Shown here: positions 23,401 to 30,559 of the stretch, piece by piece
How positions within the stretch are numbered: the stretch's first letter is position 1
Layout of the letters: the number at the start of each line of letters is the position of its first letter
Assembly (NCBI GenBank): GCA_963970005.1
Contig: CAXAMN010008402.1
Location: forward strand, 1,689 to 65,688
Direction of reading: 5' to 3'
Length of the DNA stretch: 64,000 nucleotides
Source: Durusdinium trenchii
Taxonomy: Eukaryota > Sar > Dinophyceae > Suessiales > Symbiodiniaceae
Made by a program: the position numbers and the translations under genes
Notes under the pieces: generated by a model
Told to the model about the DNA's origin: nothing
The model's database searches: none
Seen by the model: the letters and a program-made list of their open reading frames with translations, nothing else

Positions 23401-25629
23401 ATCGACCCCCCTCGCACATCGAGGTTTGTATCGGCGTAGCGCCGCACGCCAGAGGCGGACAGAAAGGTCCGGAAGGTCAAAGCTAACCTGCGGGATGAAG
23501 GCACGAAAAAAGGCCACCACTCGGTCCCAGAGCTCAGAAGGCAAGGGGGAAGCGGCCAACCATCTCTTCTGCCAAAAACTCAAAAGTTGCGAATGAACCT
23601 CCTCGGCGGTGGTAAAGAATTGTCGTTGCAGCAAAGTGGAGTCAATCGACACCAAAGGCCAAGGAACCAAGGTACAAAGATCATCCTGTTCATGCAGGAG
23701 GGAGACCGGTTCTCCATCCAGATACCATGTAGACGTGCCGGACAACGATGGAATCTCGTCCAATTGAATCTGGTGGGTGGCATTGTCAAAGCCAATCACA
23801 GAAAACACCTGTTCTTGACATAGGCCATCCAACTGTTCTGGAGCAGGTTTTCTCAAGTCCTGATACAACGCCCCCAGGGTTCGATCATGTTTTTGTTTGA
23901 GCGTTGAGTTCCTCTGGTTCAGATGCCAAGCTTCAAACTGCTCATAACGACAGCGAAAGGCCGCAAAAATGGCCTCCGCCGTCGCTACATCAGGGGGCTG
24001 CGAGGGCAAAAAGGCCGGTGCACAAGGATCAGCCTCCCAACCAAAGTGTTGCCACCACCACGAAAAGCTGTGATCAAAGCCCCGAGCAGCTAAGATCGCA
24101 GACCAAAGCTCAAGCCGATACACCACAGCCGAGGAAGAGGATTTGGCAGCCCGTATGGCGTGCACATAAGATTGTAATCGTCGAAGTTGGCGGAACCAAG
24201 ACACAACCGAGGTGCCCAGCAAAGAATTTCTCATACGGACTTCACCCTCACGACTAGGTCGACACACCACATTCGACACACGATGAAGAGAAGGAGAACA
24301 ATGCTGGAAACGGCCTCGTTGTTGAGGAGTCAAGGAACTACCTGGCTGTGAGCATAGATGTCCATCAAAACTGGATTCATAGCTGCGAGCCCAAACCTGA
24401 AACAAGACATCGGAGTCCGTAGAGTCAGGCAAGGAGGCCGGTTGTGAAGATGGCCAAGCGTCATCCACCTCCGCGACGGGAATGACTGAAGGTCTTGTCC
24501 ATCTCAACACCGCCCCAGGGGAGCGCAACATGTCAAGCTGCACCTGAACTGTAGAATGCTCCATGAAATGATCCAAAACACGAACAGCAGTGCATAGAGC
24601 CTGAGCCTCCGGAGACATCCACACCTGATCGGGCTCTGTCTGGCCCTTATAGGTCATACGGACGGGTTGATGCCAGTGATCCAAGGCCCAAGTTTGGGCT
24701 GATTGCCACCCAAGCCGTCTCCAAGTGTCAAAGACACTCAACTCTGTGGAACTGGCGTTGAAGTCGCCCGCAATGATACGGGGACCCCGTGCTCCCAAAA
24801 CAATGTCTTGAGTTACCACTCCCAGCAACTCAGTGGTCAAAGCACGAGAACGAGGCCAAGTAGGCGAAGAAGGGTACCCGTAGACCACCGCCTTCGTCAA
24901 ACAAACTCCCTGCACGAAGTGTTGTGTGGCCAACAAGCGTCCTGATTCATATTCATGCGACTGCCAGGACAAGGTCAAAGGTCGAGACACGAAGTCACTA
25001 ATGGTTGCAACTCCTGTCCAAGTCCCGGCCCATGACGAACCGGCTCTCAGGGCCGCCGGGGCCCCAAACAATGGCCGCACAACGCGACCCTCCGCCATGG
25101 CCAGAGATCTTAGACGCTTCTTACAAGAATGCTGTGTATATCGGGAACATTGAGTTTCACAGAGCGAGAAGATACCCGGTCCATGAGAAAGGACTATTTC
25201 TTCTTTCTGGCGAAGCCCACTAGGATTTGAAACGGAGACCAGCAACTGTGATGCTGGTCCAGGATTGGCAGCCTCTCCAACACGGGTGAAGCTGATGAAG
25301 CGGGGATTGAGCAACCTTGGAGAAAAGGTGCTAACATCAAGCAAGCAGTCCACTGGGGGTGCAAAAGGACCATCCGCCCCAGTCCCAATACACGTCACAT
25401 GGACAACAGAAACCGCCCTCAAGGGTAACATACAGTCAACCTCATCCACAACCATCGTCTCCACTCTCGGGTGCAGCCGGTCCGCTCCAGAAGAAATCCC
25501 CGACTCAAAATCACGGTCCCAGTGGGCCGTGCTGTGAACGAAGGGCCGAGCAAGGGAATCTTCCGAGGCACCCAGCGCAACACCGAGCCAAGCAAAGAGC
25601 AAAATCAACCGAAACAACAGACCTTTCAT
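20428..25629 (-). CDS. LINE ORF2: AP endonuclease, reverse transcriptase, RNase H
   Basis: The 1,733-residue polyprotein nicks target DNA and copies the element RNA at the nick. A hydrophobic, signal-like N-terminus (residues 5-20) is followed by RVGEAANPGP (116-125). The endonuclease has NPSGL (135), CETQ (157), GDFNAS (288) and PDQVWMSPE (333). The reverse transcriptase has SSDLCKAFE (866, motif A), GVPEGDALS (924, motif B) and YVDN (959-962, motif C). The usual YADD is thus YVDN here. A CCHC knuckle lies at 1274-1289 (CSQC...HWWRC). The RNase H has FTDGS (D1355), AEVSA (E1397), WVDS (D1420), PSH (H1469) and WNSKVD (D1491). The frame is open throughout with no stops or frameshifts. It is in the same frame as ORF1, 16 codons after its UGA, so it may start at its own ATG or be a readthrough product. 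Confidence 0.93.
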   Translation of the reverse strand: MKGLLFRLILLFAWLGVALGASEDSLARPFVHSTAHWDRDFESGISSGADRLHPRVETMVVDEVDCMLPLRAVSVVHVTCIGTGADGPFAPPVDCLLDVSTFSPRLLNPRFISFTRVGEAANPGPASQLLVSVSNPSGLRQKEEIVLSHGPGIFSLCETQCSRYTQHSCKKRLRSLAMAEGRVVRPLFGAPAALRAGSSWAGTWTGVATISDFVSRPLTLSWQSHEYESGRLLATQHFVQGVCLTKAVVYGYPSSPTWPRSRALTTELLGVVTQDIVLGARGPRIIAGDFNASSTELSVFDTWRRLGWQSAQTWALDHWHQPVRMTYKGQTEPDQVWMSPEAQALCTAVRVLDHFMEHSTVQVQLDMLRSPGAVLRWTRPSVIPVAEVDDAWPSSQPASLPDSTDSDVLFQVWARSYESSFDGHLCSQPGSSLTPQQRGRFQHCSPSLHRVSNVVCRPSREGEVRMRNSLLGTSVVSWFRQLRRLQSYVHAIRAAKSSSSAVVYRLELWSAILAARGFDHSFSWWWQHFGWEADPCAPAFLPSQPPDVATAEAIFAAFRCRYEQFEAWHLNQRNSTLKQKHDRTLGALYQDLRKPAPEQLDGLCQEQVFSVIGFDNATHQIQLDEIPSLSGTSTWYLDGEPVSLLHEQDDLCTLVPWPLVSIDSTLLQRQFFTTAEEVHSQLLSFWQKRWLAASPLPSELWDRVVAFFRAFIPQVSFDLPDLSVRLWRAALRRYKPRCARGVDGFSPAELLCMPDSWTAQLLTLLHAIERGHLAWPAAILYGTVFSLAKSAAARLPGDYRPVVIFSVIYRTWAGIKARALIQQLEPFVSAEAYGFLPHREAAQYWMGVQGHVELCLLLDRDVCGFSSDLCKAFEHIPRPQTWALAEHLQVPASVTLPWKSFLDNCQRAFDYHGVLSEASGSSVGVPEGDALSVFAMVQLDFSYHVYMAKFSPRAIASTYVDNIGVRSNSAAALIAGFVTTTSFYQLWNLELDPRKTFVWATKPALRNQLRLMPCPCRETAAELGGSMSFTARSRNQHQADRLHSLADKWQRLRFSAAPLCLKLRSLGPCFWSQALHGAPSSRFSASWIAELRTQAMRALRLSKTGSNPMLRLTLSGPWDADPGFFQLKTTVLTFRRVCLKMEHFCNDWSTFMCCYTGILGQGPYSKILEQLHLVGWRLYLPHVWDHDDLCHDLLQWDDASLVAGLHEAWLQHVAFEACRRPSMTGLQGLDSALLADLHKGVSALHHSLQCSLHSGTFVDAAHHAKFDLAKTAWCSQCDCKDDQAHWWRCPRFSEFRRRSQLTPEILEAAPCHVSWHLLPSRNPTRRWFREYFHMRPNELAFVGTAIQPLEHVFTDGSSKKLDCGLSYASWAAISASSGQLISAAHLAGVDQTAARAEVSAVFAAVEWGAWQHIQLHLWVDSLFVVDNLHYLLRTGHVPLHWKHRDLWGRIHTALEQSEYPPLVTWIPSHIDPEACEDPWQDWVAAWNSKVDLCAGEMNERRSAEFWEQVTQAEEYHRTTLTLLTQVRSFYCHVAASSAESSTERAQVPESTASFDFEWVIDRNALSSQLPPVFEPMLERCAVTLPLTFLSSLLHLFLRWETQADGMYGCSFVELLVLLQHQGLPFPLCNPSTNQWELVPLARMPVRPTISSLIRLLRVAIGSIAEVFDISEMLSLSLNKLELGISAPVAGIFLMLPAALVRHARGGLLTITRGWPLRRAADYARPLPPGHSMG

Positions 25630-25680
25630 TCTGCCAGGCCTCCACCACGGTCGAAAGGAGGAGCCTGGATGACCTAGTCA
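25630..25680 (-). promoter_or_regulatory. ORF1/ORF2 junction: in-frame UGA-CUAG, possible stop-codon readthrough
   Basis: ORF1 ends ACC GAG TGA and the next bases are CTAGGT. The following 16 codons have no stop and lead in the same frame into the ATG of ORF2. UGA followed by CUAG is the context known to promote readthrough in animal genes and in alphavirus-type RNAs. A readthrough product would be about 3,220 residues. Alternatives are reinitiation at the ORF2 ATG, or a recent point mutation in a formerly fused ORF. Confidence 0.6.
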
Positions 25681-28600
25681 CTCGGTCCGGAATTTCTTGC
25701 ACAAGAGCGCTTCAAACTTCTCAAATTGACTGGACAATTTGCTCTCCAGCTCGCTGACGAATTCGCCACGCAAAGCACTCGAGGATTGCTGAACTGAGTG
25801 CTGCAGAGCATCAGCAGTATGTCGTACTTCCTGCTGTACTTGCAACAGATTGGACTGCAATTGTTGGGTGCCCTGCTCAGCAGATTCCATCCGTTTGGAG
25901 GCCTCCGTACACCAAGACTGGAAGTTGACATTCTGGGCCCGTAGTTCGTTGAGTGAGCATTCAACCTGCTTGAATCGTTGATCAGTCTGGGAGCGAAGAT
26001 CATCGAGAGCCTGAGTACTCCCTGTGGACGGAGCCATGGAAGCAACCTGAGCTTGCAAGTTCTGTCCAACCGAAGCCGTGATGTCTTCTTTCAACTTGGC
26101 TGCAACCTCATCAATATGTTTCTGGCCACTGGATGAACCAGGAATCACTGTGGGAAGGAATTTGGCCCAAGGATCAGCTGACTTGACCAACCAAGGATCT
26201 GTCTTCTCGGAACTGCTGGCAGCCTGAGTAGAGGACGTCGAAGCGTGAGAAATAGTCTTCTTGCTGGCATGAAACTGCACCTTGCGCTCAACAATCTCCA
26301 GCTGCTGGATCTGGTTGATCAAAACATCTTGGTTGAAAGCTGTCAGAACGGACTGAGATGGTGGACTGTCCGCCCCGATCAACCATGCTCCACCCAAAGC
26401 AGTGCCTTTGGTTGGCTGCAATGGCCTAGCCTTCCAGGCCCATTCCTTCAAGATTTTCTCAACTCCCCGGCGATCCAAGCCATGCGGCAGAGGATGAACT
26501 CGAAAAGTCAACGTAGGGCGACCCAAATGAAAAGGTACCTGAGGTCTCAATTCTTTGTGTACCTTTTCGGCATCCGAGGCTCTCACGCGGAGGCCAAACT
26601 TCATCTGCATCCTAACCAGGCCAACCACATTGCCCATGGTACGGAGCTTGTGAACCGCATCATGCTTCGGAATGGAGCCCAACCACAGCACAAAAAACTC
26701 AGGATCAGGCCCCGTAGCAGTAGAGGATCTAGGCTCAAAGTAAATGCCATCAGTCACACTGGCCAACAAAGGCTGCAATAATGGCTTGATCACCCTGAGG
26801 AAAGCAGTGAAGCAGACAGCTTGGTCAGCTGGCGCCTGACGAGCTTCCAAGGAAGTAAATCGTCTGGCCCAAATCTGGTATTTGGGACAAGATCCACCGC
26901 AGCTCTGTCCTTCACAAACCTGAAGAATTGGGATTCTGTGCACGACGAACTTGATCGGCGAGTCGACAACCGAAGCCCAGTCCGACTCAATCTCATCCCG
27001 GAAGACCTGAAGGCGTACCACCACCGATTCGACCATATCGGGAAGAGAGGAAGGCCCCGCAGGCCGATGGCGTTCGATCAACACATCACCAAGTAGCAGC
27101 AAAGCACCATTCACCAAAATCAATTCCTCAGTCGGTGTATATGTAGCCGGAAAACGAAGGTTGGTGACCTTACTGGAGCCGGATGATGCACCATCAATCT
27201 CGCTTGTGATCAGCAGACCCAATGCGTCCACACTGATTGATCGAGGATTGTCCAAGAAGGGCTGCGCTTCCTGGCGAGAGACAACAGCAATGCCTCGGGC
27301 TTCTGATTGCACCTGCTCCAAAAGGATTTGCGGCGCAGAGTCACCTGAGGAGTCCTTGAAGTGCCCAGCAATGAGAGTCAACAGCTTAGGATCCAACTGA
27401 ATATCTGCAATCTTTGGTTTTTTGATCGAAGATTTCTCCTTCTTGGATTTCAACTCAGCTCCAAAACGCTTGTTGGCCTGTTGCTCGATGTAGGCAGCCA
27501 GCTCATGAGGCTTGAGAAACTTGAATTGAATCGTAGGCTTGGAAGCTGTGGCTTTGAGGCGCTGCCAAGGATTCTTGGAACTCAAGGCCTGGAGAACTGA
27601 AGCACGACCCAATGCATCCATAGCCTGCTGAGCACGTCCGGAGACTTCGCCGACAGGTACACCCTTGGAAGAAAGCAAGTCAATCAACTGGGCAAGCACT
27701 GGATCATCTCGACCATAGCCCACCAAAGCATCACGTTTGCTCTGATGACATAGAAGCCAAGAGTGTAGTTGGAGCACATGATCTTCCGAGAAGGAGCCCT
27801 GAAGACCTAACAACATAGCAACATGAGCCAATGCCACTGCCCCACAAGTGAAGCCGTGAGCTTGAGGAATCAAAGACCCAACATGCAAATCGACAAAGGT
27901 GAGCTCAAAGATAGCCGACAACTTTTGCGCCAAGAGCAAAGCGGTGTTTAGCAAATGTCCTGGCAAACCATCATAGTAAGTCCAGCGAATTTCCGTCTCG
28001 TCTTGGCGACCACATAACACCGCCCAATGCCCATGAGCTGAAAAACATCCAACCGCCAGTCCCTGACTGCAAGCCCAGAGGTGCCGCAACACTCGAACAC
28101 GATCAGGCGAAAGAGAGTCCGCTAACAAATGATGAAGAAGCTCAGGATGAAGGTGCAGCAAAGTCTCATGATCGATCAAATCCGAAGATCTGCACATGGA
28201 ACACATTGCATGCCACACCGTATGGCCTGACAATCCGACCTCCTGATTCACACTTGCCACACAAGCTTGTTGATCCATCAATGAAGTACAAGGCAAAGGC
28301 GAGGGGGATGGAAAGGAACCGGGCGACAAAGTCGAAAGCCGCAAAGTGGACCAAATCCGATAGTCACGCCCATATACCCTGCCATCCTCGTCGACCAGCC
28401 ACAGCACCATGTGCAGGGAATGCTCCGCCAAAGCCTCAAACATAAACGAACCATAGGGCACGCAAGAGATATACAACTGGTTGTCATGTTGGATGCCAAC
28501 TGCAACCAACCCAGCAGGCTGTGGTTTCGCCTGCCGCTTGGGATGACTCCAGAGCTGAACTGGAATCTCTTCATCAATCACCGTGTCCTGGGACATTTGG

Positions 28601-30102
28601 CCATGCATGGAGTGACAACACATTGTTTCTCCCCAACCCAGCGAAATGGATTCGGCCTTGAGCAACTGGCCCACCGTAACCATGCCTTCCTTCAAGATAT
28701 AGAGCAAGGAACCATCCAAGGCCTCGACCTTCAACATCCGAGGACGCTCTGGATAAGCCCAAGGAACAGTCTGTCGAATCTGCTTGCACAAGGCAATTTT
28801 GTACTGATGAACCAAAACTAGAGGATCAATCCGAGAATGCCCAAATTGAGAGGCGGCTGCATTCGCTTGATGAGAGTACATCCACAACGCTTGCAGTGGT
28901 GCAGCGGACTGTCCAAGCAAACAAAGCGACTGTCTCGGCTGTGACTCCCAATGTTGATCCGGAGGAATGGAGAGCAAAGACGACAACTCAACTGGGTGCA
29001 AAAAACGAGGCTGTAAATGAGCTTCAGAAATGACCAGGATGCCTCGAAGTCCTTTGGTCTGTAGTGAAGACAAAGCAAAGCTACGATCTCTGCACCCGCA
29101 AAAGCAACCTTGAAGAGCGCAACCAAAAGAATGGAGAACCGTAGGCATGGTATCATCCAGAGTGGCTAGTCGTCGATCACTGCCGAAGGCTGGATTACCA
29201 TATGCTGCCAATTCGGCACGGGTCAGCTGAAGATCAGCTTCATGGTCCTCAGACCAAAGGCCCCAAGATTCAAAGATCGAAGAAACCTTAGTTGTAGACG
29301 ACGAGGTAGGCCATGGAGCCAAAGGCGGAAAAGACCATGAACTTGGGCACAGCGAACACCACCATCTCCGACGATGCATTGGCCATTGAGCGGCTAAGTC
29401 AAAGATCAACTGGTGGCCTTGCCAGCCAAGAGTGGCTTGCACTTGAGAGAGGCCAGCCTGGATGTCCGGATCCGAGTAGACAGCTGGCGTGCACTCCAAC
29501 ACCGCTGATTGAGCTTGCAGTAACATGATGCACCGCAGAACAGCCCAGTACACAGCTGAGCGAGGGTCCCTCTGCGAACACTGGGAACCCTGATCAGAGT
29601 ATGGTTGACAGGGGAACCCAGCAAAAAGAGTGAAAAGCTGACCATCTAACATCTGATGAAATCTCTTCAAATCCGAGTCACTGCAAAGGTTCCCGTCAAG
29701 CACCGGAGCATTGGAGTTCCGGCGAAGATGCCGCAAAGAAAGCCCATTGCACTCGAAGTGCGCAAGAACACGAGCACCCATGAATTGCGCCCCCATCGTA
29801 GTAGCCCCAAGGCCAGCACAAACATCAACCACCTGTGCCGCGAAATGATCGCAAACAGGCGGAGTGGCCAACCAAGAGAGACCATCAACCTCCAACGAAA
29901 GTGGCTCTGTGGTCAGGACGACCAAGTCATATCCAGTGAGCGGAAACTTGCATCCCTCAGGCAGATTTCGAATCTCACAGGCAAATCCCCTCAAGTCAAA
30001 GAGAGGCAAGGGGGAGTCCAAGGAGCCAAGGTGAAACCGGCTCGTGTACCGGCCACCGATCACAGGAGGCGGCTGCAGTCGCGGGTCCAGAAGGATCGAC
30101 AT
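25678..30102 (-). CDS. LINE ORF1: C5-cytosine methyltransferase, C48-like protease, coiled coil
   Basis: Starting at the ATG at 30102 it has 1,474 residues. Residues about 90-410 are a cytosine-5 DNA methyltransferase: VVDVCAGLGATTMGAQ (motif I), AGFPCQPYSDQG with the catalytic Cys near 165 (motif IV), LECTPA in place of the usual ENV (motif VI), MHRRRWW (motif VIII) and a C-terminal LLGQSAAPLQALW (motif X). Residues about 685-765 resemble ULP1/C48 proteases: GHWAVLC (His), YYDG (Asp), PQAHGFTCG (Gln and Cys). The middle is Lys-rich and basic. Residues about 1330-1474 are Gln/Glu/Ser-rich coiled coil, probably the RNA-binding or trimerising part. A TTG two codons upstream extends the frame, but an in-frame TGA at 30133-30135 closes it. 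The methyltransferase may mark the element's own DNA copies; that is inference. Confidence 0.9.
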   Translation of the reverse strand: MSILLDPRLQPPPVIGGRYTSRFHLGSLDSPLPLFDLRGFACEIRNLPEGCKFPLTGYDLVVLTTEPLSLEVDGLSWLATPPVCDHFAAQVVDVCAGLGATTMGAQFMGARVLAHFECNGLSLRHLRRNSNAPVLDGNLCSDSDLKRFHQMLDGQLFTLFAGFPCQPYSDQGSQCSQRDPRSAVYWAVLRCIMLLQAQSAVLECTPAVYSDPDIQAGLSQVQATLGWQGHQLIFDLAAQWPMHRRRWWCSLCPSSWSFPPLAPWPTSSSTTKVSSIFESWGLWSEDHEADLQLTRAELAAYGNPAFGSDRRLATLDDTMPTVLHSFGCALQGCFCGCRDRSFALSSLQTKGLRGILVISEAHLQPRFLHPVELSSLLSIPPDQHWESQPRQSLCLLGQSAAPLQALWMYSHQANAAASQFGHSRIDPLVLVHQYKIALCKQIRQTVPWAYPERPRMLKVEALDGSLLYILKEGMVTVGQLLKAESISLGWGETMCCHSMHGQMSQDTVIDEEIPVQLWSHPKRQAKPQPAGLVAVGIQHDNQLYISCVPYGSFMFEALAEHSLHMVLWLVDEDGRVYGRDYRIWSTLRLSTLSPGSFPSPSPLPCTSLMDQQACVASVNQEVGLSGHTVWHAMCSMCRSSDLIDHETLLHLHPELLHHLLADSLSPDRVRVLRHLWACSQGLAVGCFSAHGHWAVLCGRQDETEIRWTYYDGLPGHLLNTALLLAQKLSAIFELTFVDLHVGSLIPQAHGFTCGAVALAHVAMLLGLQGSFSEDHVLQLHSWLLCHQSKRDALVGYGRDDPVLAQLIDLLSSKGVPVGEVSGRAQQAMDALGRASVLQALSSKNPWQRLKATASKPTIQFKFLKPHELAAYIEQQANKRFGAELKSKKEKSSIKKPKIADIQLDPKLLTLIAGHFKDSSGDSAPQILLEQVQSEARGIAVVSRQEAQPFLDNPRSISVDALGLLITSEIDGASSGSSKVTNLRFPATYTPTEELILVNGALLLLGDVLIERHRPAGPSSLPDMVESVVVRLQVFRDEIESDWASVVDSPIKFVVHRIPILQVCEGQSCGGSCPKYQIWARRFTSLEARQAPADQAVCFTAFLRVIKPLLQPLLASVTDGIYFEPRSSTATGPDPEFFVLWLGSIPKHDAVHKLRTMGNVVGLVRMQMKFGLRVRASDAEKVHKELRPQVPFHLGRPTLTFRVHPLPHGLDRRGVEKILKEWAWKARPLQPTKGTALGGAWLIGADSPPSQSVLTAFNQDVLINQIQQLEIVERKVQFHASKKTISHASTSSTQAASSSEKTDPWLVKSADPWAKFLPTVIPGSSSGQKHIDEVAAKLKEDITASVGQNLQAQVASMAPSTGSTQALDDLRSQTDQRFKQVECSLNELRAQNVNFQSWCTEASKRMESAEQGTQQLQSNLLQVQQEVRHTADALQHSVQQSSSALRGEFVSELESKLSSQFEKFEALLCKKFRTE

Positions 30103-30179
30103 GAACAAGGGGCAAAAACGGACACCCGATTTTCAGGTGATGACAGCGTCACCACTGGAAGGCTTTCGGGCCAGACGCT

Positions 30180-30195
30180 GAAAGAACACTCAATA
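30180..30195. repeat. 16-bp target site duplication, right copy
   Basis: Identical to 20344-20359. It lies at the 5' end of the minus-strand LINE, so the element is not 5' truncated. Confidence 0.85.
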
Positions 30196-30559
30196 AAAGG
30201 AAAATTAAGAAAGCAGTTGACCCGGTTCACCTATATAGGTACACCTTATTCATCGGAATGTGCTTTTATTTCTGGTGCATGTGGCATCCAGGGCGCAGGA
30301 CGCTTGTATGATGTCTCATTTGAGGACAAACAACTGTAGGCAGCCTTGTAGTCCTCATGAAATCCACTCGAGGAGAATTGCGGTGTTTAAAGCACTACCA
30401 GTGGCCATAGCTCAGCTTTCAGTGCCAGGCTCAATCCGAACGGGCTTCAGGAAGTTGACATGCAACGCAAACCTAATAGGTGCAAGCCTTCTGCCCACCA
30501 GATGTTTGATCCCTTACAGTGATGGATGGCTGCACTAAGCACGGTCACAGGCATTGAAA

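Larger units (their letters stand above)
20360..30179 (-). mobile_element. Full-length DNMT-bearing LINE retrotransposon
   Basis: A 9,820-bp non-LTR element lies between two identical 16-bp direct repeats. In the sense direction (minus strand) it has a 5' UTR of about 77 bases, ORF1 (methyltransferase, cysteine protease, coiled coil), an in-frame UGA junction, ORF2 (AP endonuclease, reverse transcriptase, RNase H), and a 3' UTR of about 68 bases with a stem-loop. There is no poly(A) tail and there are no terminal repeats. Both ORFs are intact and the flanking duplications match exactly, so the insertion is recent. LINEs carrying cytosine methyltransferases are known from Symbiodinium. It lies in the same sense as the neighbouring host genes. 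Confidence 0.93.

Noticed and set aside
21034..26781. Many plus-strand frames of 80-180 codons
   Set aside because: All are antisense shadows of the LINE ORFs.
30103..30108. TTG start two codons before the ORF1 ATG
   Set aside because: A eukaryotic element is more likely to use the ATG at 30102; nothing favours TTG.
29656..30339. 227-codon plus-strand frame over the LINE 5' end
   Set aside because: It is antisense to the well-supported methyltransferase ORF and crosses the element boundary.
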